The position numbers and the translations under genes are program-made. The notes beneath the pieces were generated by a model. It searched no databases, was not told where the DNA came from, and was given only the letters and a program-made list of their open reading frames with translations. This document shows positions 55,517-64,000 of a stretch of 64,000 bases of DNA, one piece after another (the stretch's first letter is position 1; each line of letters opens with the position of its first letter). This DNA is from Eutreptiella sp. 'Long Island Sound 2002' (Eukaryota; Euglenozoa; Euglenophyceae; Eutreptiales; Eutreptiaceae): positions 143,167,596 to 143,231,595 of the forward strand of contig OZ038381.1 in assembly GCA_964036045.1 (NCBI GenBank), read 5' to 3'.

Positions 55517-56151
55517 TCAGCAAGTCAACAGCTTCCCCAGCTCCCGCACTACAAAGCAGACACCTGTGGAGTGCTTGCAAAATGTGAACAGTATTTGTGG
55601 CTGTAAGACATATTTGTGGCTGTACCATTTGTGCTTGCTGTACTGACGATTGTACGCGATGTTTCTCAGCTTGAAAGCCGTGTGGCATAGAGCAGATGGA
55701 ATATACATGCAACACCCAAATACCAAACATGAAACATACTCTTCAGTGACATTGTCAACGGTCATTGCTGCCAGGACTTCAGCTTTTTTCTGTTGCAAAA
55801 TGGTGCAAATATGGGCAGAGCAGGGGTGTGTTCCCTTTGAAATTTTGTTGATCTGTGTTGCAGAGTTCGGGCTGGGTTCGCACCCCACTGCACATGGGTA
55901 CTTATCTTGAGCAGTGATGGCAGAAGAGTTGCAGAAGTCATGGTCGCTTGAGCAAAGCACAACATGGATGGTTTACTTTTGTCTATGGGCAGTGGCAGAT
56001 TGTCTAGTTGCAGGTTTGTCTGAAGTTGTTCCACAACCAGACCAACCTTGAAAGCGGGCCTGGTCACAGTCTTGGGCTGCACAGATGCTATGGTAGCTCT
56101 GATGGGTATCCACATGGAATCTGAATAATTGCATTTGCTGGCTGCAACCAC
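55517..56151 (-). pseudogene. Coding-like relic in two frames
   Basis: Frame 56151-55762 (FKVGLVVEQLQTNLQLDNLP, then LCFAQATMTSATLLPSLLKI) is followed by frame 55760-55517 (TVDNVTEEYVSCLVFGCCMY, SALCHTAFKLRNIAYNRQYS, RELGKLLTC). Soluble-protein composition with a single frame change near 55765. No family named. Confidence 0.3.
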
Positions 56152-56842
56152 CCACTATTGGCCACCTGTGCTAGTGCAAAGACTTGAAAAAGGCCCACGG
56201 TGCACCCCACAAATGGAGGAAAAATGAAATTTGCAGTGCTGATCCAAGACACGAAATGGCTTTTTTAGACCCTGAGAACCCTGCACGGGGCTAGTGGCAC
56301 CAGCACGTCCCATAATGTCTTCTTGATACACAGTGCACAGCGGAGGAAGGTGAGTAGGAAGTGAAGGGAGGTGCGTAAAAAGTCAAGGGAGGAGAGGGTG
56401 AAGGGTGACAGGAGATGGGAAACTATGATCCCCATATCCACCGTAGTCAAGAGAACATGACAGATTGATATGTGGACATGTGGTTGTGGTTGCACCATGA
56501 CAGCCCTGGCTTTGGGCACACATGTTGCAACTTGTTAGTAAAAATCAATCATCAGTAGGTATCTTTTTTCGGTGTAAAGTTGTGTAATTTTTCTTTCCCA
56601 CCACAGTTGCCACGCCGTCGGGTAGACTTTGCAGAGCAAATTGGGCTCAAAAGAAGATCACCTGATGGCACCGCTATAACCCACCACACATCCGTGAGCA
56701 CCGGGAGCAATTGCCACAGCTCCCGCAACAAGTTGTCAGTGATGGGGTGGAAAACAGGGCTGTGTCTGGCTAGGGTGTTATCGTGGATTTGCCGAAGTAA
56801 AAAACGCCCACAGAATGATTCCCATCCTCGCTATTCTGCCGC

Positions 56843-57385
56843 TCACACAGCACCACAAGCTAGTGCGAGCTGGCTGCCCACACATGCGCGCGGGGGATTA
56901 GTGCGCGGGGGGTTCCAATAATCCCTGTGGGGGTACCGTCTGAGTGGCTGCAAGCCCCAAACAGGCACCATCCACTGATCCCAATACCGTGAGCACCTGG
57001 ATTGGTAGTCCGTTGGGCGCTGCTGCGCCCAAGCACACAAGGTTTCGGATAGTGGGTAGCGCCACTTGAGCGCATAACCCAAAGTAGCCCCCTTCACCCC
57101 AAGATCAGGTGGGCCATCGCCCATGGGCACCACCATCATTTAAACCCACGAATCCGCGGGATCATGCACCGGGCCCGGATTATGGCGCAGGCCATCCCAA
57201 GCTCCAGCTATCACATCTTGCATTTGGACCGCCCTGGGGGCAATCGCCTCCAAAAGGCACCACAATGTGGTGTCCTCGAGAAGGGGGTAGCACAAACCCC
57301 CCACCACCCCCAAAAAAGTGGGGTTTGGAACCCCCCCCATTGAAATAGCAAAACAAGGACCGTAGGGTGTTTGGGAGATGCACAT
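56843..57385 (-). pseudogene. Trp-rich coding relic, one in-frame TAA
   Basis: One minus frame spans 57385-56843, interrupted only by TAA at 57140-57142. The first half has PNPTFLGVVGGLCYPLLEDT, LLEAIAPRAVQMQDVIAGAW and DGLRHNPGPVHDPADSW. The second has DLGVKGATLGYALKWRYPLS, TLCAWAQQRPTDYQSRCSRY, WDQWMVPVWGLQPL and HRDYWNPP. The density of Trp and Tyr with Arg suggests a real domain. Not recognised. The TAA could derive from CAA. Confidence 0.4.
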
Positions 57386-57739
57386 TAGTAACTACAGCCC
57401 TGTGACAAAGTGCTAGACCTTTGAGGAGGGGAACAGCTTAGAACCGCACAACAACGTGACCCCGGTACCCCGATGAAGGGCATTCTTAAGAGCACTGGGC
57501 GCACCAAAAGGGTGGGGGATTATGCACATTGTGTTGCACGGCTTTGCAATGCAATTGCCAAGCGACGAGGGACGGTCTTGTCAACATGGGTAGTAGAAGG
57601 GGATGGACAGGGGGTCATTGGAAGCATGCAACAAGTCTGGTAGGACATTATGCAAGAAGCTGCCAATGTACCCTTGGCTCACCGAGTTGCACTCCGACCT
57701 TAAAAAAAAAGATACATTTGACCTTACGTCGGCTAGAGT

Positions 57740-58190
57740 ATTCCCCGAGAAAACGGAGTGGTGGAGTTGTTGAAGGAGTTTTACCCGAACCGCACGGTTG
57801 AGGGGGAAAGTGTTAGGGTGTACATAGTTGTTTTAGAATCCGCAAGAGTGTTGCCGAGCTGCACACATCGTGGAGGAAAAAGGCGTTCTTGAGCGACGCG
57901 GAGGTGGTGTGTGCTAACCAAGCAGCCAAACACCTCGGTGTGTGTTGGCAGCACATGAAGTGGAAGCCAACTTTGTGGCTCCATGGGACGGTGGTGCACA
58001 ACACGTGGTTTCTTGGGAAATATGGAAGCACATACATGTTCAGTTGCGTACCAACGGAAAGATGGAACTCACCCTTCACAACCCTTCTCTAAAACTCATT
58101 TACGGGTTGGTCCATGCAGAATCCCTAAGTTAGCAAAAAGGAAATGGCACATATCCTAGAGGTGTATCTTGGATGAGGGCTTAAAGGGGG
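57740..58190 (+). pseudogene. Family C relic, copy 2
   Basis: Coding begins weakly at about 57760 (VVELLKEFYPNRTVEG, then YIVVLESARVLPSC), slips frame near 57870, and runs FLSDAEVVCANQAAKHLGVC, HMKWKPTLWLHGTVVHN, WFLGKYGSTYMFSCVPTERW and NSPFTTLL. A TAA then precedes NSFTGWSMQNP. It aligns with 32484-33330 over about 85 residues, including the shared NSxxG-(W/stop)-SxQNP end followed by a related MAHILEV / HVVNMET helix. This copy keeps the Trp that is TGA in copy 1, which shows that TGA there is a mutation of TGG. Confidence 0.5.
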
Positions 58191-58199
58191 TACAAAAGA

Positions 58200-60280
58200 T
58201 GGGGGGAGTAAAGCACCAAAGTTACGACCATCAAAGAAAGGAGTAACAACTATGTACCGGCAAACCATTGTGTTATGGATTGTTTGTTGTGCCGATTGCT
58301 GTGTGCCACCCAAAATCAGGAAGTACATCCGGAAGTGCAGACAGCAAATGGTTCCTGGTTAGGAAGTATGGTCTATATCCCAATTTAGCAACCCCTTTGT
58401 GGTCTGCATGTACTCATGGGAAGTGACCCATACCGCCCGGGAAGCAAAATTGCAAACGGTCCCAAATGCAACATTTGGGGTGGGACGCATGTTTTCCCTA
58501 CAAAACATGATCCCATCTGTACAAAAAAGCTTAGCTTGGGGTTCCAAACCCCGCCCTTGTTCCGTGGGGTCAAACGAAAATTTTGATCGGGACTGGGGGG
58601 GGGGGGGTGAGGGGGGGTTCCTGCTACCCCCTTCCCATGAACACCACAAAGGAACATAGTGCGAGCCCACTATGAGCTCCAAAATGTGGCCCCCCGGCGC
58701 TGCAAGATGTGGTAAGTGAACTCCTCGGTGGGAAGCGGCGGGTGGTGGTGAACGGCCCCCATTGCAGGGTCCGCTGCTACTGCATTGCCACGGCGCCGTC
58801 TCTTGGCTGGAGGACCAAGCATAAAACTGCACAAGAAAGCATCCTATGATGGGACCACGGGCATCATGGGGCGCCAGGGCCTAAAAATACAAAGCCGAGG
58901 TGAAAATACCCAAGAAGCAACACGCCTCCTGGCACTGATTGAGTTGCTGCCATTTGAACCATGCCATCTGCTCAACGTGCACGACTACTCCGTGGAAATC
59001 AGAGTCGAGGAGAGTGATGGGGTCTGCCGGTTGAAGCGATGTGGAACACCAAATAACATGCACGTTAAGCCCTAGGATCCTAATACGCCAGATCAGTGCA
59101 CACAAAATACCCATCTACTCCGTAAGCCATGTTTTGGCCTTGCCCGTCACAATCTAAAAAATAGCGGCCACACTATCCATGACGATGGTGACAGCTCCCC
59201 ACCCCAGACCAACCGCCAACCAAACAGCCCACGCCATTCCTTCCAATTCTACATGCTATTGGTTGTTGATGCGGGTGGTGGGGCACCACAACCGCACCCC
59301 CCAACCCGGTACAAGGTCAACCAACCGACACCCGCGCAAGCCCCAAACCGCATCAATACAGACCGGCGGCCTGAAAAAAGTCGCGCATGGAAACCACCGT
59401 GCTGCACATGGGACGGCCCGGGTGGTCCACTCTTTGGGCGCAAGGGCCATCATAAGGCATGCAAAATGTGAAAGGGGGGGGCATCCAGGAAGGGTTTCCC
59501 TAGCACAACCAACATTACAACCCCACAAATAAAGAAACCCGTACCCAACGTGGTCCGGACATGCAATTGTAGGAAACCAACCGATTTACTGCTGAGCTAG
59601 CTTTACTTTGCGGAACGTATGGAAACCCGAAGCCAAGCCACCAGCATTTGGAGCAACGGGTAAAAGGAGATGGTACGGGCAGCGAGGTCTAACAACTTTC
59701 CCGAAAAGAAATGTGAGTCATGGGACTCAATGAAGCCTTACGCCTAACGATAAAACCATGCCTATGCAAAACTACTGCAATACGCTCCACTACATGCGAA
59801 AGAAACCCTTTATTGGCACTAACGAAAAGAAAATCATACAGGCAAAGACACCACCAAGTCAGGCACTAGCGGGAAAGCAATTTTGGACAACATAGACTGG
59901 CATAGAATGAGCGAGCACTTCCAGCCAAATAGCGAACATTTCCAGCCAAATAGCAACTTGTCCACGTTTTTCACAGAACCACCATTGTGGGCACGGAAGA
60001 AGAGCACTCACGTAGCACCATTAGCCAAAATACAAGACCAAAATACATTAGACAACGGCACGCGTGTGGCATAATACCGGGTACCCGTATAATGCGTAAG
60101 GCGGTCCACAAACCTTACAAGAACTTAAAATCTACCACTCATGTTAGCCAGGGTACCGTGATTCATGTAGGGGGTGAGTACCAACATAAAGTGAACACTA
60201 AAGATCCAAGTTATACCTCGGTATCGCCCACTGCAAAACCTAGATAGTACGAAAATCTACTTTAATGTTGCATAAGCGTT
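58200..60280. other. Stretch without supportable gene
   Basis: Short frames only. The Pro/Gly-rich minus frame 58832-58359 straddles a G tract (58591-58602) and lacks domain character. A tandem pair TTCCAGCCAAATAGC(A/G)A occurs at 59922-59955. No arrays beyond that. Confidence 0.5.
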
Positions 60281-60284
60281 TACT

Positions 60285-61315
60285 TCAAAATTTGATAGCA
60301 ATTTGGCAAAAGTAGGGAAGCGCTCTTTTGGGGTGCGTTGTTTTGGTGAAAATGGTATTGGTTAGGCATATGGGACAACATGTGCCCAGACACACCACAA
60401 TTTCCATGGCCAAAGCGTGGCCAACGAACTGCATCGCATGGAGGACCAGCAAAAAACCGCACGATCCCTCGCAAGACGGCAATTCAAAGTGGCGTGGTTT
60501 GCCAGTCGGCTCATTCATGCCCACACAAGACACAATTAGGCTAACCTTACCAATGCTCGTGGGGGTAATGAGAGGGGAAACAATAGGGGAGGACGTAGTG
60601 AAGCTCGGGAGCCCTCAGGGTACTAGCAATAGCTTGCACCCGAAGTCCAACGCGCCCTGCACCCCTATCACAGTAATCCTCCAAAATCCTAGTCCCAAGA
60701 AAACTCAAGGGACGTCGCCGGCACGATCCGTTCCCACAACTGCTCGAGTATGGAGTATGCTCCAAGGGTGTTGGAACCCTTGGCGGCAAGGATCGGATGG
60801 GTGCGCATCAAAATTAGCACACGGGAGGTCCTAAAACGCAACAAAGAATCCTAGGCATCCCCTCGCAGTTCCTTCGGTGCATCAACCCATAGCCCCATTG
60901 CAAGCCGCAATGCGGTCCTATGTCGTTGAAACAAGGCTCAAGACTAGTAACGGGAGGCGCCTCACCAACAATGGTTGGGAACAAAACAGCCTTTGCGCCA
61001 AGCACTGCACATGTCGCACCACTGGGGACATCAACTCAACAAACAACAGCGGGGAATTCGGATTTCACAATCGCCCCCCGCTGCGGCGCGGGGGGATGCT
61101 TACGGCCTTGCCTCTGCCGAAGCCCCCCAGTACAAATTGTCATTTTGCGGATAACCTCCGCATATGACTTCCCAAAATTTTCTTGCCCCCCGCCGTCCAC
61201 CCTTTTGGCCACCCCCCTTTGAATGATCTCCGTCGGATTTGCGCCTTGAGACCTTTGTGCCTCTCTTCCCCCCTAAACGCACCAAACCTCCGCAACCACC
61301 CCAAGGTGGCTGCAT
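60285..61315 (-). pseudogene. Weak coding remnants downstream of the 61.4-62.7 kb relic
   Basis: Minus frame 60789-60547 has an ordered segment (ILEDYCDRGAGRVGLRVQAI, then STLRAPELHYVLPY). Frame 60533-60285 is hydrophobic (HAMQFVGHALAMEIVV). Frame 61315-61100 is Gly/Lys-rich. They may be eroded C-terminal exons of the block 61426-62743 or independent scraps; none can be delimited. Confidence 0.25.
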
Positions 61316-61425
61316 ACTAAATAAGGCGGTCCACCCAGAGGTGCGACGACAGGGTTATGCACAAGGGTAGGGCACCATGGGCCTCCCCTAGCTCACCCGT
61401 AAGAGTGCGGACTTGCTCCACCAGA

Positions 61426-62743
61426 CTATGGTTCATCGCTCCGCAAAAGAGCATGCCCCTTTTGAGGGACCGGCAAGCGCCTAAACCCACTCTTCAAAAT
61501 CGGTTGTCCATGACAATTTGCCATCACCCATGGGGTGTTGTAACAATGCCTATGGAGGAAACTCCGCAATAAACGCCACCAACCCATGATGGCGTAGCCA
61601 CCACATGGCAGCACTAGCCTCCACGGCAACTTGTTTATTTTTTTGGCCTCCGCACTGCCCTCAAAGGCATCATACTCGGCAACACTACGCGATGGCACCC
61701 TGGCCTCCCGCAAAACACTTTGCACCCACTCAACTGCCCGTGCCTACGACCACCGATGCTCCGCAATCAACGCCTTTCTCATGGCATTCAACCTCGTGAA
61801 CACCAACTGTGGCACTCCGTGCAAAAGAAAATTGGGCTCCTGGTTCCGGGGGGGGGGGGGGGATTTGGGAGTCCAAACCAACCCCACACATGGGCTATGC
61901 GAGTTGTCCCCATCGCAAAATAAGCCAAACATCCTTGGCGGTTCTTCCCACACAACCAACACACTGCCGCAGCGGCACTTGTTGCTTTCCACCCCTTGCA
62001 CTTTGCAAGGGCACCTTGGCCACAATGACACACTCCACCCTCCTACGACAACCCCCCCGTTCATTGATTGTCCACACGGATAGGCAAGAAGATTTCCCTT
62101 CATGCAACGAAGCTAAAGAGCCAAATGCGCATCCCGTACCCTTAGATCACCCAATGCGAAATGCACATAAGAACGTTTCCAAAGGGTCGTGCCGTCGATG
62201 AACATCCCAAGATGGGCGGCCCCTGCCATAGGCAATTGAAGGGGTGTGGTTCCCCAGATGAGGGCAACCTTTTTCAGTCAAGTCGGAACAACTGGCAATG
62301 TACCTATTGCCGTTGTGGTCCACCGCATGGGTTGCAACAAGAGGGGGGGGGGGTGACGGGGCACGCTGTTGTTCTGACGTGATTGCTCAGTGCGACTTAA
62401 TGGCGGTTAGCATATTGAAGTACAGGGTGGTGCGGAACGAGGAGCCATCTTTGCCCATAGCCCACAATTGTACCCAAGCTCTCTCCTCTTGGGTGGGTTC
62501 CAGGTGGACTTCCTCGTCACATGGAAGCGGTACGTGCACACGGATATGCGTTGGGGTTGTTTCCGTACTGGTCCATTGGGCCCCAAAGACGTCCCTCAAG
62601 AAATGACTAAGTTGTGGCAGCGTTTGGTACCGCTCTCTGCGCCCACATTCATCGTACCGCTTCACCGTAGCATATTGGAACAAAACAAATTGTGGTAAAG
62701 CGAAAAACAGTGTGTAGGCCCAGGGGGGTGGGAGGTGTTGCAA
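61426..62743 (-). pseudogene. Large coding relic with several in-frame stops
   Basis: From 62743: FVLFQYATVKRYDECGRRER, YQTLPQLSHFLRDVFGAQW, IRVHVPLPCDEEVHLEPTQE, RAWVQLWAMGKDGSSFRTTL. Stop TGA near 62388, then a frame change around the G tract 62342-62351. It continues AHLGMFIDGTTLWKRSYVHF, ALGDLRVRDAHLAL, TAG at 62113-62115, LRCMKGNLLAYPCG, a Cys-rich CPCKVQGVESNKCRCG, VPQLVFTRLNAMRKALIAEH, TAG at 61744-61746, then VEWVQSVLREARVPSRSVAE, YDAFEGSAEAKKINKLPW, CGGYAIMGWWRLLRSFLHRH, to a stop at 61426. About 430 codons of convincing protein but no family recognised. The two TAG codons sit where the reading continues in the same frame. Confidence 0.5.
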
Positions 62744-62756
62744 GCAAGCCTTCCTT

Positions 62757-62931
62757 TACCGCACAGTAACTTGGGTTGTACCGCACGGGATTAGAAATTG
62801 TATGGCACGCTAACGAGAATTTCACCGGGGTACCACACACAAGCGAGGAAGGGTAACCATGCAGTAACAAAGCAGTGACCGCATGGTAAAGAAACTTTTA
62901 CTGCACAGTAAGCAATTACCGTGCAGTACCA
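62757..62931. repeat. Cluster of TAC(C/T)GYRCAGTA near-palindromes
   Basis: Six related words within 175 bp: TTACCGCACAGTAAC (62757), GTACCGCACGGG (62779), CCATGCAGTAAC (62857), ACCGCATGGTAAAG (62878), TACTGCACAGTAAG (62899) and TACCGTGCAGTACC (62917). The core GCAC / GTGC with flanking TAC...GTA is self-complementary. It lies between two minus-strand relics, so it could be a binding-site cluster or an element end. Confidence 0.55.
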
Positions 62932-63336
62932 AATTCAATTCTCGTGCACGCATCACATGCGGACTAATTTGGACACACTCAAAGCCCTAGACATTCAACA
63001 AATATATTTGGACAATGGGATTTGCACATTAAGATTGCGACCAGCCTCGAACGCATTCTCCCACGCCGTGGCCAAGTATAGTTCACCATCCTTCGGGTTC
63101 CATGGAAGACACAGCCCACTCACAACCAGTGTTCATTGTTTTCGAGCTGTTGAATCACATCCTTCTGCCACTGTCCAACATCACAACAACTCCACCAAAG
63201 CGCCACCAAGACGCGGGCCCGCACCACCGGACTGTGCAAGAAGGAGTACATCCCCATCGACATCCCACCACCACGAAAATCACCTCCCAAGAACATGTCC
63301 AGACCATATCCACACCATATCCACATCACGCCCGCC

Positions 63337-63957
63337 TCATTTCTTCGTAGGCCGCTTGGGCACGGTGGTAGACGGGGATGGAACAATCACCTGGGAGTGG
63401 GTTCTAGATTGGGTCCCGGATTGGGCATGGGTGGGCGGAGGGCGGTCACCGGTGCTTGGGCTGTCAACCGCATATTTCCCCCTCAAGTCGGTAATGTGGT
63501 CACCGCACTGCATCACGTCGATCACCTATTCCGTACCCAACTTTGCGACACCCAGGGCCATCTTCGCCATCCCGCACAAAGTTTGGAGGGCAGTGGCCAA
63601 CTCGCCAACCCCGTCTCGCTACGCCATCACCGCCTCACACAGCCGATCCGCTTCGCCGCGGGATGCGCGTTCCTCACGAACCAGTTGCTTTGCCTTCACA
63701 GCACTCTCCACCACCTACCTCAGGTCCTTGCGCAACGCATCGCATTCCTCAATGAGTATCCGCCGCTGCTTGTCCCACGCGTCCCGCTTTTTGCGCCGCT
63801 CCTTGTACCACAACTGACACTCCTTGTTACGCCAATCCTCCCATTGCTCTCTTTCCCGTGCGTGTGTGGCGAGAAAGTCGGTAAAAATATCCCAACTGCG
63901 CCGCGCCGCTAGTGCCTGCGCCGTTGGTGCCTTCCCTTGCCCCTTCCCCGTTCGAGG
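63337..63957 (-). pseudogene. Charged coiled-coil protein relic with three in-frame TAG
   Basis: The reading begins after a possible acceptor at the window edge (TGTGAG, then RTGKGQGKAPTAQ). It runs RRSWDIFTDFLATHARERE, QWEDWRNKECQLWYKERRK, KRDAWDKQRRILIEECDAL, RKDLR, TAG (63715-63717), VVESAVKAKQLVREERASR, GEADRLCEAVMA, TAG (63619-63621), RDGVGELATALQTLCGMAKM, GTE, TAG (63526-63528), VIDVMQCGDHITDLRGKY, then a Pro/Ser/Thr tail ending RPTKK at 63337. The Glu/Arg/Trp-rich helix is like the accessory DNA-binding or coiled-coil proteins of several transposon families. No frameshift at all: only three TAG codons, each in a context where Gln would suit the helix. It may extend past the window. Confidence 0.5.
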
Positions 63958-64000
63958 TACTCACATACATCCTTACTGCCCGGTTGGCGCGTCTTCCGTG

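Noticed and set aside
58359-58832. 157-codon minus frame
   Set aside because: It straddles a G tract, is Pro/Ser-rich without domain character, and has no start or splice support.

Overview
This window is eukaryotic nuclear DNA. It has short reading fragments joined by plausible GT/AG introns, no operons or Shine-Dalgarno sites, abundant microsatellites and satellites, very long poly-G/poly-C tracts, and protein families typical of eukaryotic transposons (a hAT transposase with its own zinc finger, and a Ulp1/C48 cysteine protease). No single-copy cellular gene could be recognised. Almost every stretch that looks coding is broken by in-frame stops, frameshifts or truncation, so the window reads as a graveyard of transposable elements in a large, repeat-rich genome. 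A streptophyte or other alga is possible, but the sequence alone does not settle the lineage.

Layout. 1-2.4 kb: nothing supportable. 2.4-12 kb: minus-strand decayed coding blocks, a 148-bp array (3.6-4.2 kb), an Ala-rich/coiled-coil/basic protein relic (6.16-4.28 kb) and a 410-codon relic of an unclassified family, here called family B (12.0-10.8 kb). 12.6-17.2 kb: satellite-like repeats. 17.3-25.2 kb: a Ulp1-like relic on minus facing away from a plus-strand multi-exon relic, separated by GGTAGGAACC repeats; the plus-strand unit contains a 585-bp direct duplication and a 104-bp GC-rich array. 25.4-31.5 kb: a 6.1-kb palindrome with about 1.95-kb inverted arms around a 2.2-kb CAGTGTG-type array that repeatedly flips orientation. 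32-33.3 kb: a coiled-coil exon and one copy of a second unclassified family, here family C. 34-46 kb: several minus-strand relics, a hAT transposase relic running into a 240-280-bp array, a second copy of family B, a zinc-finger-like exon, and a scattered 16-bp palindrome TGTCAGNNNNCTGACA. 46.7-47.5 kb: a complete non-autonomous hAT-like element with 15-bp inverted ends and an 8-bp target duplication (7/8). 48-52.7 kb: the best exon-intron structure, a GC-rich minus-strand unit whose introns are AT-rich and share a TTAAT/TCTCGAGA vocabulary. 53-64 kb: a 105-bp array, an AT-rich GCGGTAA array, more decayed minus-strand coding and a second copy of family C.

The most notable points are the two recurring unclassified protein families, the orientation-flipping palindrome, the introner-like introns, the hAT-like element beside a hAT transposase relic, and the pattern of in-frame stops. 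TAG and TAA outnumber TGA at positions where the frame otherwise continues; this fits C-to-T decay, or less likely a reassigned stop code. Function is inferred only where a family could be named; the other coding blocks are reported as unrecognised.
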